The notes beneath the pieces are model-generated. The model had not been told where the DNA came from. It worked only from the letters and a program-made list of their open reading frames with translations, and ran no database searches. From the NCBI RefSeq assembly GCF_000829435.1, contig NZ_JXRP01000009.1, forward strand, positions 682,001 to 746,000: a stretch of DNA of 64,000 nucleotides, in the 5' to 3' direction. A program made the translations under genes and the position numbers. Shown one piece after another: positions 15,001 to 22,959 of this stretch (position 1 is the first letter of the stretch; each line of letters begins with the position of its first letter). The stretch is from Jeotgalibacillus soli (GTDB lineage Bacteria; Bacillota; Bacilli; Bacillales; Jeotgalibacillaceae).

Positions 15001-15615
15001 ATGAGTTTCGAGCCGTCTAGACAACAGAAAGCTTCGGTGCATGCCGGTCAACAAATGAACAGTGCAGTGTTAAAAGAAAATAAAGAGCTGCTTCGAAAGC
15101 AAATCGCTGCAATGGTGGAAGGATTAACGAAGCCTTATACACCAATATCTACAAAAAGAAGAATGAGAGATTTAATTGAAAAAAAACGATTGAGCACTAC
15201 CTCCAAGCAGCAGTACAAGGACTCACTTATAAAAAATATCATTTTTTATAAGGAAGTCCAAAAAGAGATTTCCACACTTATAATCGTTTTGATGAATCAG
15301 AATAGATTTTTGCATCCAGCAAAATTAGATGGTCATATCATTCAAATTCAAGATAAAATTAAACTAGAAATGGATGAACATATTAAGCGGCATTATGATT
15401 ACTATTATGAACGATATATGACAAATGATGAGGGCATTAATGGTCTTGAAAGAGAATACATAGATCATTCGTTGTTAAACTCCTGGTTGATTGATTCGTG
15501 TTTTTATTTGCAGAAGCATGGAAAATGGGGGGTGGAGCAAGAATTAGAGAATTGGGTAAAAGAAGAAATCGAGAAGAAATATTTACGTGAAATTGCGAAT
15601 TTTATTTATTATTAA
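15001..15615 (+). CDS. Protein of unknown function, paralog 2 of a tandem pair
   Basis: A 204-residue soluble helical protein homologous to the product of 14098-14715. Shared features are the SLI-N-I-I-F-Y-KEVQKEI helix (counterpart SLLYSVIFLKVVKAEL), the D-H/I-DHHLSEHLDDYFEKY type segment (here MDEHIKRHYDYYYERY) and the G-I-x-G-L-E-x-E-Y block. The ATG at 15001 is preferred over the upstream in-frame GTG (14956) and ATG (14974) because GGAAGGGG lies at a suitable distance and the N-terminus MSF then matches the MRF start of its paralog. No function can be assigned; duplication in tandem suggests partners or diverged subunits. Confidence 0.72.
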   Translation: MSFEPSRQQKASVHAGQQMNSAVLKENKELLRKQIAAMVEGLTKPYTPISTKRRMRDLIEKKRLSTTSKQQYKDSLIKNIIFYKEVQKEISTLIIVLMNQNRFLHPAKLDGHIIQIQDKIKLEMDEHIKRHYDYYYERYMTNDEGINGLEREYIDHSLLNSWLIDSCFYLQKHGKWGVEQELENWVKEEIEKKYLREIANFIYY

Positions 15616-15620
15616 GACGG

Positions 15621-15732
15621 TGTTAACCTTGCATGTTGATTTCCTCTTCAGGCGTTCGCTTTCCGAGGGCGGTTCGTGAGCTTCGCGCCTTATTCTCCAA
15701 TCAACAACGTGCCAAAATCAATTATCTTTATC
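15621..15732 (-). repeat. Dispersed repeat copy R3 (minus orientation)
   Basis: Read on the minus strand it begins GGCACGTTGTTGATTGGAG and ends GAAATCAACATGCAAGGTTAAC, matching copy R4 inside and out. The inner inverted termini are TGTTGATT (15634) and AATCAACA (to 15706). It lies just after the second paralog gene. Confidence 0.7.
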
Positions 15733-15748
15733 AATAGCCATTATTAAT

Positions 15749-15786
15749 AAAAGATGACGAGCCGGAATTTGCTCATCATCTTTTTT
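15749..15786 (+). terminator. Terminator after the second paralog
   Basis: AAAAGATGACGAGC pairs with GCTCATCATCTTTT (one mismatch), loop of 8 nt, then TTT. It is near symmetrical and could work in both directions. Confidence 0.8.
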
Positions 15787-15844
15787 CAGTTAGAAGATTT
15801 AGTAAATGCTAGCAAATGAAGTAATATTACACCTATATATCTAT

Positions 15845-15889
15845 TGTAATAAAAATGTAACTTATTTTAATTTTGAAAGATGATAGAAT
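15845..15889 (+). promoter_or_regulatory. WalR box and extended -10 promoter of the CWB2-P60 gene
   Basis: TGTAAT (15845-15850), AAAAA, TGTAAC (15856-15861) is an exact TGTWAH-N5-TGTWAH WalR box. It abuts the position of the -35 element of a promoter whose extended -10 is TG-A-TAGAAT at 15881-15889. This placement is what is expected for WalR activation. Confidence 0.7.
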
Positions 15890-15928
15890 TATCTTTATTA
15901 AAGAACAAGGTGAAAGGAAGGCGCTGTT

Positions 15929-17254
15929 TTGAAATTATTTAAAAACCCTGTAACTTTTATCGTCACTCTGTTATTTTTGTCCCTGTTCCTACATGATAAA
16001 GTTGAGGCAAGCTCCTTCGAGATTAATAGAATATACGGTGCTGATCGAGATGAAACAGCTGTAAAAGTTTCACAGCAAGGGTGGTCTACTGGTTCATCAA
16101 CCGTTGTATTAGCAGTTAGTAATAATTTTCCGGATGCTTTAGCTGGCGCACCGTTAGCCCATAAGCTTAAAGCCCCGATCCTTTTAACGGGTAAGGATCA
16201 TATAGATGCAACCGTGGTGAATGAGCTAAAACGTTTAAAAACAACTAAGGCAATCATTCTTGGCGGTCCTTCTATCATTTCACTAAATGTAGAAAAGCAG
16301 CTTTCAAGTTTGGGCATTGCGTCAGAACGAATTTATGGTGAAGACCGATATGAAACTTCAGTAAAAATTGCGGAGAAAATTGGTGGAACAAAAGCAATTG
16401 TTGTGAACGGCTCTAACTTTGCAGATAGTCTTGCAATTGCGTCTTTTGCATCTGTTAATCAGTACCCGATTCTTTTAACAAGTAAACAAGAAGTTAACCG
16501 TCATGTTAAAAACATAGTAACGAAATACTCTAGTACATATATAATTGGGGGAACAGGCGTCGTGTCAGACGCGGTTGCAAGGCAGCTTCCCAAACCTTAT
16601 CGAATAGCTGGCCAGGATCGTTATGAGACGGCGGCGAAAGTTGTTCAGGAGCTTTACCCGGCAAAAATGTCAACATCAACGGTTGCAACTGGTGAAGGTT
16701 TTGCCGATGCGCTTACAGGCTCAGTGTTTGCAGCGAAGAAAAAGGAACCTGTAATACTTGTTCGTAAATCTGCTATGCCTGCACCTGTAAGAACGGTGCT
16801 GGAAAATAAAGGAGTTACAAAGGTAAACGTTATTGGCGGTAATCAAGTTGTGCAGGATGCAGCCTTTGCGAAGCCTGTGCCTAAAGTTGATGTTTCTGCC
16901 CAAATTGTAGCAACAGCCAAACTATATATTGGCACACCTTATAAATGGGGAGGCACGACTCCTGCCGGATTTGACTGCAGCGGCTACTTAACCTATGTAT
17001 TTAAAACGAAGCATGGTATCCATATTCCACGAACAACAGCTGAAATATGGAATTATGGTATTAAAGTGAGTTCTCCTAAAGTGGGGGATGTCGTGATGTT
17101 TGAAACTTATAAACCAGGACCTTCGCACGCAGGGATCTATATTGGGAATAATCAATTTATCCATTCAGGTGATCGAGGAGTAGAAATTTCATCGTTAAGC
17201 AACTCATACTGGAAAAATGCTTACCTTGGATCAGTAGATATTATTAATAAATAA
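15929..17254 (+). CDS. CWB2-anchored NlpC/P60 peptidoglycan endopeptidase
   Basis: Secreted protein of 441 residues. After a signal peptide (1-28, cleaved near VEA-S) come three CWB2 wall-binding repeats (about 34-125, 133-218 and 225-312), each opening with R-I-Y/A-G-x-D/Q-R-Y/D-E-T and containing NFPDALA or NFADSLA. A C-terminal NlpC/P60 domain follows with Cys350 (GFDCSGYL), His400 (PSHAGIYIG) and His412 (NQFIHSGD). The C-terminal domain is very like that of the LytE-like protein here, so the catalytic domain has been joined to two different wall anchors. The TTG start at 15929 is supported by GAAAGGAAGG at proper distance. A perfect WalR box precedes the gene, which indicates growth-linked autolysin control. 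Confidence 0.9.
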   Translation: MKLFKNPVTFIVTLLFLSLFLHDKVEASSFEINRIYGADRDETAVKVSQQGWSTGSSTVVLAVSNNFPDALAGAPLAHKLKAPILLTGKDHIDATVVNELKRLKTTKAIILGGPSIISLNVEKQLSSLGIASERIYGEDRYETSVKIAEKIGGTKAIVVNGSNFADSLAIASFASVNQYPILLTSKQEVNRHVKNIVTKYSSTYIIGGTGVVSDAVARQLPKPYRIAGQDRYETAAKVVQELYPAKMSTSTVATGEGFADALTGSVFAAKKKEPVILVRKSAMPAPVRTVLENKGVTKVNVIGGNQVVQDAAFAKPVPKVDVSAQIVATAKLYIGTPYKWGGTTPAGFDCSGYLTYVFKTKHGIHIPRTTAEIWNYGIKVSSPKVGDVVMFETYKPGPSHAGIYIGNNQFIHSGDRGVEISSLSNSYWKNAYLGSVDIINK

Positions 17255-17258
17255 ACTA

Positions 17259-17370
17259 AGTTAAGAGATTATTGTTGATATTGGCACGATGCTGATTGTA
17301 GCGTAAGCGAGAGACTCCTGCTTAGGAAAGCGACCGCCTGGAGCGCAAATCAACTGACAAGTTTAACATA
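17259..17370 (+). repeat. Dispersed repeat copy R4
   Basis: The inner part runs from TGCTGATTGTAGCG (17290) through GCGAGAGACTCCTGC and GAAAGCGACCGCCTGGAGCG to CAAATCAACTG (17355). Flanks TTAAGAGATTATTGTTGAT and GACAAGTTTAACA match copy R2. It starts four bases after the CWB2-P60 stop codon. Confidence 0.75.
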
Positions 17371-17380
17371 GCTAATAAAT

Positions 17381-17424
17381 AAAAAACTTGTAAAGAGACA
17401 TTTTGTTTCTTTACAAGTTTTTTA
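17381..17424. terminator. Strong terminator after repeat R4
   Basis: A perfect 16-bp stem (AAAAAACTTGTAAAGA with TCTTTACAAGTTTTTT) with an 11-nt loop. It ends the CWB2-P60 transcript, including the repeat. From 17425 to 17708 the sequence is very AT-rich with no gene. Confidence 0.85.
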
Positions 17425-17708
17425 TTTATCCGAGAAGCCCAAAAATTAAGAATATAAGATAAACCGTTTGTAATCTACTAGTAAGCTTGCAAAATTAATA
17501 TTTATAAAAAATAGTTATGATAAAACAAACACTAATTATAGTAAATCGATAAATATTAGAGTATTTATCTATAATACTTTTTCTAATTAATGCGTTGATT
17601 CATGATATAAATTATATGAAAATATGTATTAATATTCATATATTTGTGTTTTTATTAAAATTAACATACAAATATGACACTAGTTTTACAAAGGCACCTT
17701 AAAATATA

Positions 17709-17737
17709 TTGACTATTCAGAAATTTTTTAATAAAAT
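17709..17737 (+). promoter_or_regulatory. Sigma-A promoter of the CWB2 protease gene
   Basis: TTGACT (17709-17714) and TAAAAT (17732-17737) are separated by 17 bp. The start of transcription would be near 17744, about 88 nt before the TTG start codon. Confidence 0.6.
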
Positions 17738-17831
17738 TAACATTGTTGGTATTATATTGAAAAAAGATGTGAAGGAAGGTATAAATGGTATTTAGCAATC
17801 TTTTTTTACTATTAAAGGGGGTAAATACTAA

Positions 17832-20800
17832 TTGAGTAAACATTGGAAAAAATATTTAACGGTTGCAATGGCATCTTCACTTGTTCTTGGAAACTCGGCA
17901 TTGGCATTCGGTCAAGAAGGTAATAAGGTTAATAAAGATACAAACAAGGAAGTCCCCGTAAATGTGTTGTCTAACTCAAAGGCAAAGCTAGCAAAGCTTC
18001 AACAGGAAATGGGTCAGGTGACTGATGCAAAATCGTCGCTGAAAAATAGTGATGATGTCAGGGTTATTGTAGAGTTATCAGGTCAAACTGCACTTCAATA
18101 CGCCACAGAAAAAGGAGTTCTATATAAAGAGCTCTCCACTGAAGAAAAAGAATCTTTCGAACAAGAAGCACTTACTTCTCAAGAAAAACTAAAAAACTCT
18201 ATAAGGTCACAAGCCATTAAGATAGACTACAAGAATAATTTCACTGCTTCCTTTAATGGGATCAGCGGTATTATCAAATTCAAAGACTTAGAGAAAATCG
18301 AGAAATTACCTGGAGTCGAAAAAGTTTATATTGCCAATGAGTACGAGCGTCCTGAGGTAGAGCCAGACATGGATACGAGCCATGAGTTCATTCAATCTTA
18401 TCAAACTTGGGCTGATGCGAAGTTTAAAGGGGAGGGAATGATCGTCTCTGTTATTGATAGCGGAGTGGATCCTGACCATAAAGACTTTATCATAAGTGAG
18501 GGTGTTGAAAATGGATTAACTGCTGAAGAGGTGGCACAGCTTCAGGAAGGACAAAATCTTCGTGGAGAATACTATTCCGAAAAAGTACCTTACGGCTACA
18601 ATTACTATGATTTAAATAACACCATTAAAGACATTGGTCCTGGTGCATCTGAGCATGGTATGCACGTTTCAGGGACAGTCGCTGCAAATGGTGATACTGA
18701 AAATGGCGGCATTAAAGGGGTTGCACCAGAAGCACAAGTACTGGGTATGAAGGTATTCAGTAACGACCCTCTATTCCCATCTACATATTCTGATATTTAC
18801 CTTGCTGCAATCGATGATTCTATTAAACTTGGTGCCGATGTATTAAACATGAGCTTGGGGTCTGTTGCTTCCTTCTATGAGCAAGAATCTCCTGAGGATT
18901 TAGCAATTACACGGGCAGTTGAAAATGGAATTGTTTCCTCCGTGTCAGCTGGAAACTCTGGTCACATAGGTTATGGGTATGATAATCCGCATTATGACAA
19001 TCCGGATATCGGAGTAGTAGGAGCGCCTGGTTTAAATGCAGATACGATTCAAGTAGCTGCAACTGGGAATGTGGTCAATTTGTACACGCATACAATTAAT
19101 GGTGATGGAGTTCCTGCGTTTAAAGGATATGGCGTCGATGACTGGAGCAGCTTAGCAAATGTGGAAGTAGTCAGTCTAAAAGCATTGAGTGGAAAGCCTA
19201 ATGCTTTAGGAAGTCCAAGCGATTATCAAGGAATCGATGTTACCGGCAAGGTAGTAGTGGTAGAGCGCGGTCAATTGACATTTTTTGATAAAACGGTTAA
19301 TGCTGCAAGGGCGGGAGCAGCTGGGATCATCGTCTATAACTCTACTGCACCAACATTTTTCAAGGATCAAGGCGGATGGGATATTCCGTTTATGAAAATA
19401 GAAAGAGCGGCTGGATTAGCGCTAGAACAGGCGCTGGCAGATGGCGGTCAGCTTTCATTAGATGTAAATCAGACAGCTGTAGTGGAAGGACCTGAAGTAG
19501 GCCGTTCAACTGATTTTACTTCTTGGGGCGTAACTCCAGATCTGGAGTTTAAGCCGGAATTATCTGCACCAGGCGGTAGTATTCTCTCGACTTTAAATGA
19601 TGATCAGTATGGTGTAATGAGCGGTACTTCAATGGCAGCGCCTCATGTTGCTGGCGGCAGTGCACTTGTACAGCAGTATTTATTATCAGATGACCGATTT
19701 GCAGGATACACGGCAGATGAGAGAACGCGTTTAGCTAAGGCGCTGCTTCTTAACACAGCAGATGTTGTCCATGACTTAGAAGGGCAGCCGATCTCTCCGC
19801 GCCGTCAAGGTGCTGGAATGATGCAAACGTACGCAGCTGTTTCAACGCCTGTATTTGTTACGGAGAGTATTACAAATGAAGCAAAAGTAAACTTAAAAGA
19901 TTTCACATCTAATACTGTCACTATGACATTAACAGCCACAAATCTAACAGAGACGGAAGCGAAATATACGGTTACTACATCTGTTCTAGCCGATTCATTT
20001 GAAGAAACGGCCTCTGTTACTTACAATGCACTTGTTGCCAAAGAGCTAGTAGGAGCTATTGTGCATGGTCCTGAAACAGTTGTAGTTCCAGCAAACGGAA
20101 GTGTGGACTTCTCTATCACGCTTGATCTTTCAAACGCTCAAGCTCAAGGAACAGACGCTTTAGGAAATGAAGTACTAAAGGATCTTCCATTAGATCAATT
20201 TGTAGAGGGCTTTGTAAAGCTCGAATCAACAGATATTGGGAATCCGGATTTAGTCGTTCCTTATCTCGGCTTTTATGGCGCATGGGATCGTCCAGAAATC
20301 GTGGATCATATGACGTTAGAAGGAGGAGAACGATTCTATGAGGATTACTTATTCCCTTACGATATGCTTGAAGGAGACGGATTCTTTGTTGACAGTATTG
20401 ACGTAAATGGTCAGCAGGTATATCCGCTGTCTCCAGAAAACAATGATGGCTTCTATGATGATATCTATCCTTTGCCAACATTTTTGCGTAATGCTAAAGA
20501 AGTTCAATTTGGTGTATTGGATGCTGGTGGAACTCAGCTGCGAACAATCTCATTAGAGAATAATGTTCGCAAAAACTTTTTTAACAACGGAAATGGCTCA
20601 TATTTTTCATTTAATCCATCACGTTCTTGGGATGGATTGGTTCAAAAAAATGGTGTTGAAGATGGAGTGTACTTGTATGAAATAAAGTCTCGCGTGGATT
20701 ATGATGGAGCAGCTTGGCAGTCTAAACAAATTCCGGTCTATGTTGACAACACTGAACCTATTGTAGAAGGTTTAACGTACAATAAAGAGACAAATACAGT

Positions 20801-22472
20801 AGGATTTGCAGGTGTCGATGAAGGAGTAGGTGTTCTTGGATTTGATATTTACATTAACTCTACGGATATTCAGCCAACTGCATTTTTCCCTTCAGGTACA
20901 ACGTCGGTTAACCTGAATGATTTTGGAATTAATGCTGAGGATGTTGTAGATATAAATATTGTCGCATATGATCAAGCTGGAAATCTTGGCTTTGCCGGAA
21001 TGGTTGCCGGCGATACGACAGATCCGGTCATTCTGCTGGATGATAACGCACCGGCCCCTCTCGTTACGTATAATACTCGTACGATCCCTGTAGCGGGTGA
21101 AATTGTAGAAGCTGGAAGATTAAAATCTTTAAAAGTGAACGGAGAAGAAGTACCATTCTCTCCTGCAGCTGCAGGCACATATGTATTCTCTTCTGAGGTT
21201 GTCGTTGATTCTGATGGCAAACACGACATCACATTTGAAGTAACGGATTGGAATGGAAACTCAACCAGTATAGCGCGAGGCTTCTATGTTGATACAGCTG
21301 CCCCGGGCATTGTGGTGAATACTGACAATCTTGTTGGTAATAGCGTTGATCAGGTAGAAGTAGACGTTTTGCTAAGAGATAATTTTCAAGAAATTGAATT
21401 ATCACTGAACAATAATGTATTATTCAGCAGCTTCAATGCTTCTTCTGATTATTTGAAGCCTTTTGAAGGATCTGTGCCAGTCACGCTTGATCTTGAATTG
21501 GGAGTAAATGTCTTTGAATTTGTTGCTATTGATACTGCAGGCAATGAAACGGTATACGAATTGTCCATTACACGAAATGAATCAGAGCTGTTTGTAAACC
21601 GTGTTTACGGAGAGGATCGTTACGCAACAGCGATTGAACTTAGCCAATCTTCATGGGATACAGCCGAGACGGTTATTCTTGCACGCGGTGATAATTTTGC
21701 CGACGCATTAGCTGGTGTTCCGCTTTCGAAGAAACATGATGCTCCATTACTGTTATCTCGCCCTACAGCAATGCCACAGGCAACATTTGACGAAATCAAA
21801 CGCCTGAGTGCTAAACATGTTTATGTCCTTGGTGGAGACGGAGCGATTTCACCTGATATCGTAACACAGCTTAAAAACTATGGTATTAAGGTGACACGTC
21901 TGTCTGGTGAAAACCGAATGGAAACAGCAAGTAAAATTGCAGGTGAATTCGGTACAGCCAAAGAAGCAGTGCTCGTCAATGCGCTAAACTTCCCGGATGC
22001 CTTATCAGTTGCAAGCTATGCAGCTGAGCGCAATATGCCGATCCTTTTAACAGACGGTAAAACATTGCCGAAGGCAACACAAGATGCGTTAGTGAAGTTG
22101 AAAACACAACGTACCTTTGTTATCGGTGGAACGGGTGTCATTTCTGAAGAAGTAGCGAAGCAAGCACCAGGTGCCTATCGATTAGCTGGAGCCAATCGAT
22201 ATGAAACTTCTTTGGCAGTAGCTAAATTCTTCGGGCATACTTCCGATACCGCTTATTTTGCAACTGGAGCAAACTATGCGGATGCATTAGCTGGAGCTGC
22301 TACAGCTGCGAAAAACGGCAGTGCTCTTTATCTAGTCGGAGGAACGGTTCCTGAAGCACTAGGCAGCCATCTACAAGCGGCTGATCACATCAGATTTGCA
22401 AAAGTGATTGGTGGAACAATTGCAGTTTCAGATGAGGTGCTTCTTCAGTTGAATGAATATCTAGAAAAATAG
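17832..22472 (+). CDS. Cell wall subtilisin-like (S8) protease with PA domain and CWB2 repeats
   Basis: A 1546-residue secreted protease. Signal peptide (1 to ~28), an I9-type propeptide (about 70-170, VRVIVELSGQTAL ... GVEKVYIANEYER), then an S8 catalytic domain with Asp209 (VIDSGVDPDH), His275 (EHGMHVSG) and Ser600 (SGTSMAAPH). A protease-associated domain is inserted between His and Ser (about 440-555). C5a-peptidase/lactocepin-like beta domains fill ~675-1250, and three CWB2 repeats (about 1255-1546) end the protein in place of an LPXTG anchor. The TTG start follows AAAGGGGGT. Likely role: degradation of extracellular proteins or processing of surface proteins. It resembles Vpr and lactocepin in the catalytic half. 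It is monocistronic with its own promoter and terminator. Confidence 0.9.
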   Translation: MSKHWKKYLTVAMASSLVLGNSALAFGQEGNKVNKDTNKEVPVNVLSNSKAKLAKLQQEMGQVTDAKSSLKNSDDVRVIVELSGQTALQYATEKGVLYKELSTEEKESFEQEALTSQEKLKNSIRSQAIKIDYKNNFTASFNGISGIIKFKDLEKIEKLPGVEKVYIANEYERPEVEPDMDTSHEFIQSYQTWADAKFKGEGMIVSVIDSGVDPDHKDFIISEGVENGLTAEEVAQLQEGQNLRGEYYSEKVPYGYNYYDLNNTIKDIGPGASEHGMHVSGTVAANGDTENGGIKGVAPEAQVLGMKVFSNDPLFPSTYSDIYLAAIDDSIKLGADVLNMSLGSVASFYEQESPEDLAITRAVENGIVSSVSAGNSGHIGYGYDNPHYDNPDIGVVGAPGLNADTIQVAATGNVVNLYTHTINGDGVPAFKGYGVDDWSSLANVEVVSLKALSGKPNALGSPSDYQGIDVTGKVVVVERGQLTFFDKTVNAARAGAAGIIVYNSTAPTFFKDQGGWDIPFMKIERAAGLALEQALADGGQLSLDVNQTAVVEGPEVGRSTDFTSWGVTPDLEFKPELSAPGGSILSTLNDDQYGVMSGTSMAAPHVAGGSALVQQYLLSDDRFAGYTADERTRLAKALLLNTADVVHDLEGQPISPRRQGAGMMQTYAAVSTPVFVTESITNEAKVNLKDFTSNTVTMTLTATNLTETEAKYTVTTSVLADSFEETASVTYNALVAKELVGAIVHGPETVVVPANGSVDFSITLDLSNAQAQGTDALGNEVLKDLPLDQFVEGFVKLESTDIGNPDLVVPYLGFYGAWDRPEIVDHMTLEGGERFYEDYLFPYDMLEGDGFFVDSIDVNGQQVYPLSPENNDGFYDDIYPLPTFLRNAKEVQFGVLDAGGTQLRTISLENNVRKNFFNNGNGSYFSFNPSRSWDGLVQKNGVEDGVYLYEIKSRVDYDGAAWQSKQIPVYVDNTEPIVEGLTYNKETNTVGFAGVDEGVGVLGFDIYINSTDIQPTAFFPSGTTSVNLNDFGINAEDVVDINIVAYDQAGNLGFAGMVAGDTTDPVILLDDNAPAPLVTYNTRTIPVAGEIVEAGRLKSLKVNGEEVPFSPAAAGTYVFSSEVVVDSDGKHDITFEVTDWNGNSTSIARGFYVDTAAPGIVVNTDNLVGNSVDQVEVDVLLRDNFQEIELSLNNNVLFSSFNASSDYLKPFEGSVPVTLDLELGVNVFEFVAIDTAGNETVYELSITRNESELFVNRVYGEDRYATAIELSQSSWDTAETVILARGDNFADALAGVPLSKKHDAPLLLSRPTAMPQATFDEIKRLSAKHVYVLGGDGAISPDIVTQLKNYGIKVTRLSGENRMETASKIAGEFGTAKEAVLVNALNFPDALSVASYAAERNMPILLTDGKTLPKATQDALVKLKTQRTFVIGGTGVISEEVAKQAPGAYRLAGANRYETSLAVAKFFGHTSDTAYFATGANYADALAGAATAAKNGSALYLVGGTVPEALGSHLQAADHIRFAKVIGGTIAVSDEVLLQLNEYLEK

Positions 22473-22498
22473 AACTAAGCCTAACCCAATCCTTTAAC

Positions 22499-22538
22499 AA
22501 GCTTGCAGTCCTCATTTAGAGGTACTGCAAGCTTTTAT
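22499..22538 (+). terminator. Terminator of the CWB2 protease gene
   Basis: AAGCTTGCAGT and ACTGCAAGCTT form a perfect 11-bp stem, and the loop contains a further CCTC/GAGG pairing; TTTATTA follows. From here to 22812 no gene is seen. Confidence 0.88.
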
Positions 22539-22812
22539 TATACATATTATTCATGCTTATCGAATGTCAGTCTGATCGTTATACCGGAAGGAAAATGAAG
22601 AGTACAATTCGTTTTATAGAGAAACATAGTTTAGCAGGTTCATAGATATAAATAAATTGTATGAAGTAACTAAAAATGATAAAGAGAGCCTCTGATAAAG
22701 AATAGAAATATTTAATGAATTTGGAAATATGTCTATATGCCTAGTATTTATGATATTTATCCAGAAAAAGGTTCAATTGTCTAATAGTATAGTAGCTATT
22801 TTAATTTTTTGC

Positions 22813-22839
22813 TAAAAAATGTTGAGATACGTCCGATAT
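22813..22839 (+). promoter_or_regulatory. Sigma-D promoter of the amidase gene
   Basis: TAAA (22813-22816), fifteen bases, TCCGATAT (22832-22839): one mismatch to TAAA-N15-GCCGATAT. It gives a leader of about 115 nt, in which AATCCTATTTT (22874) and AAAATAGGATT (22905) form a perfect 11-bp hairpin stem. B. subtilis lytC, the main CWB2 amidase, also depends on sigma-D. Confidence 0.65.
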
Positions 22840-22959
22840 TATATGTATGATTATGATTGAAGATATACATAGTAATCCTATTTTTCGCTTGGAAATAGAC
22901 AATTAAAATAGGATTAAAGTTTAATATATCTTTCAATAAATAGGAATCTGGAGGTTGTT

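Noticed and set aside
20116-20481. 121-codon minus-strand frame within the protease gene
   Set aside because: It is a shadow of a clearly coding plus-strand frame and shows no family features or ribosome site.
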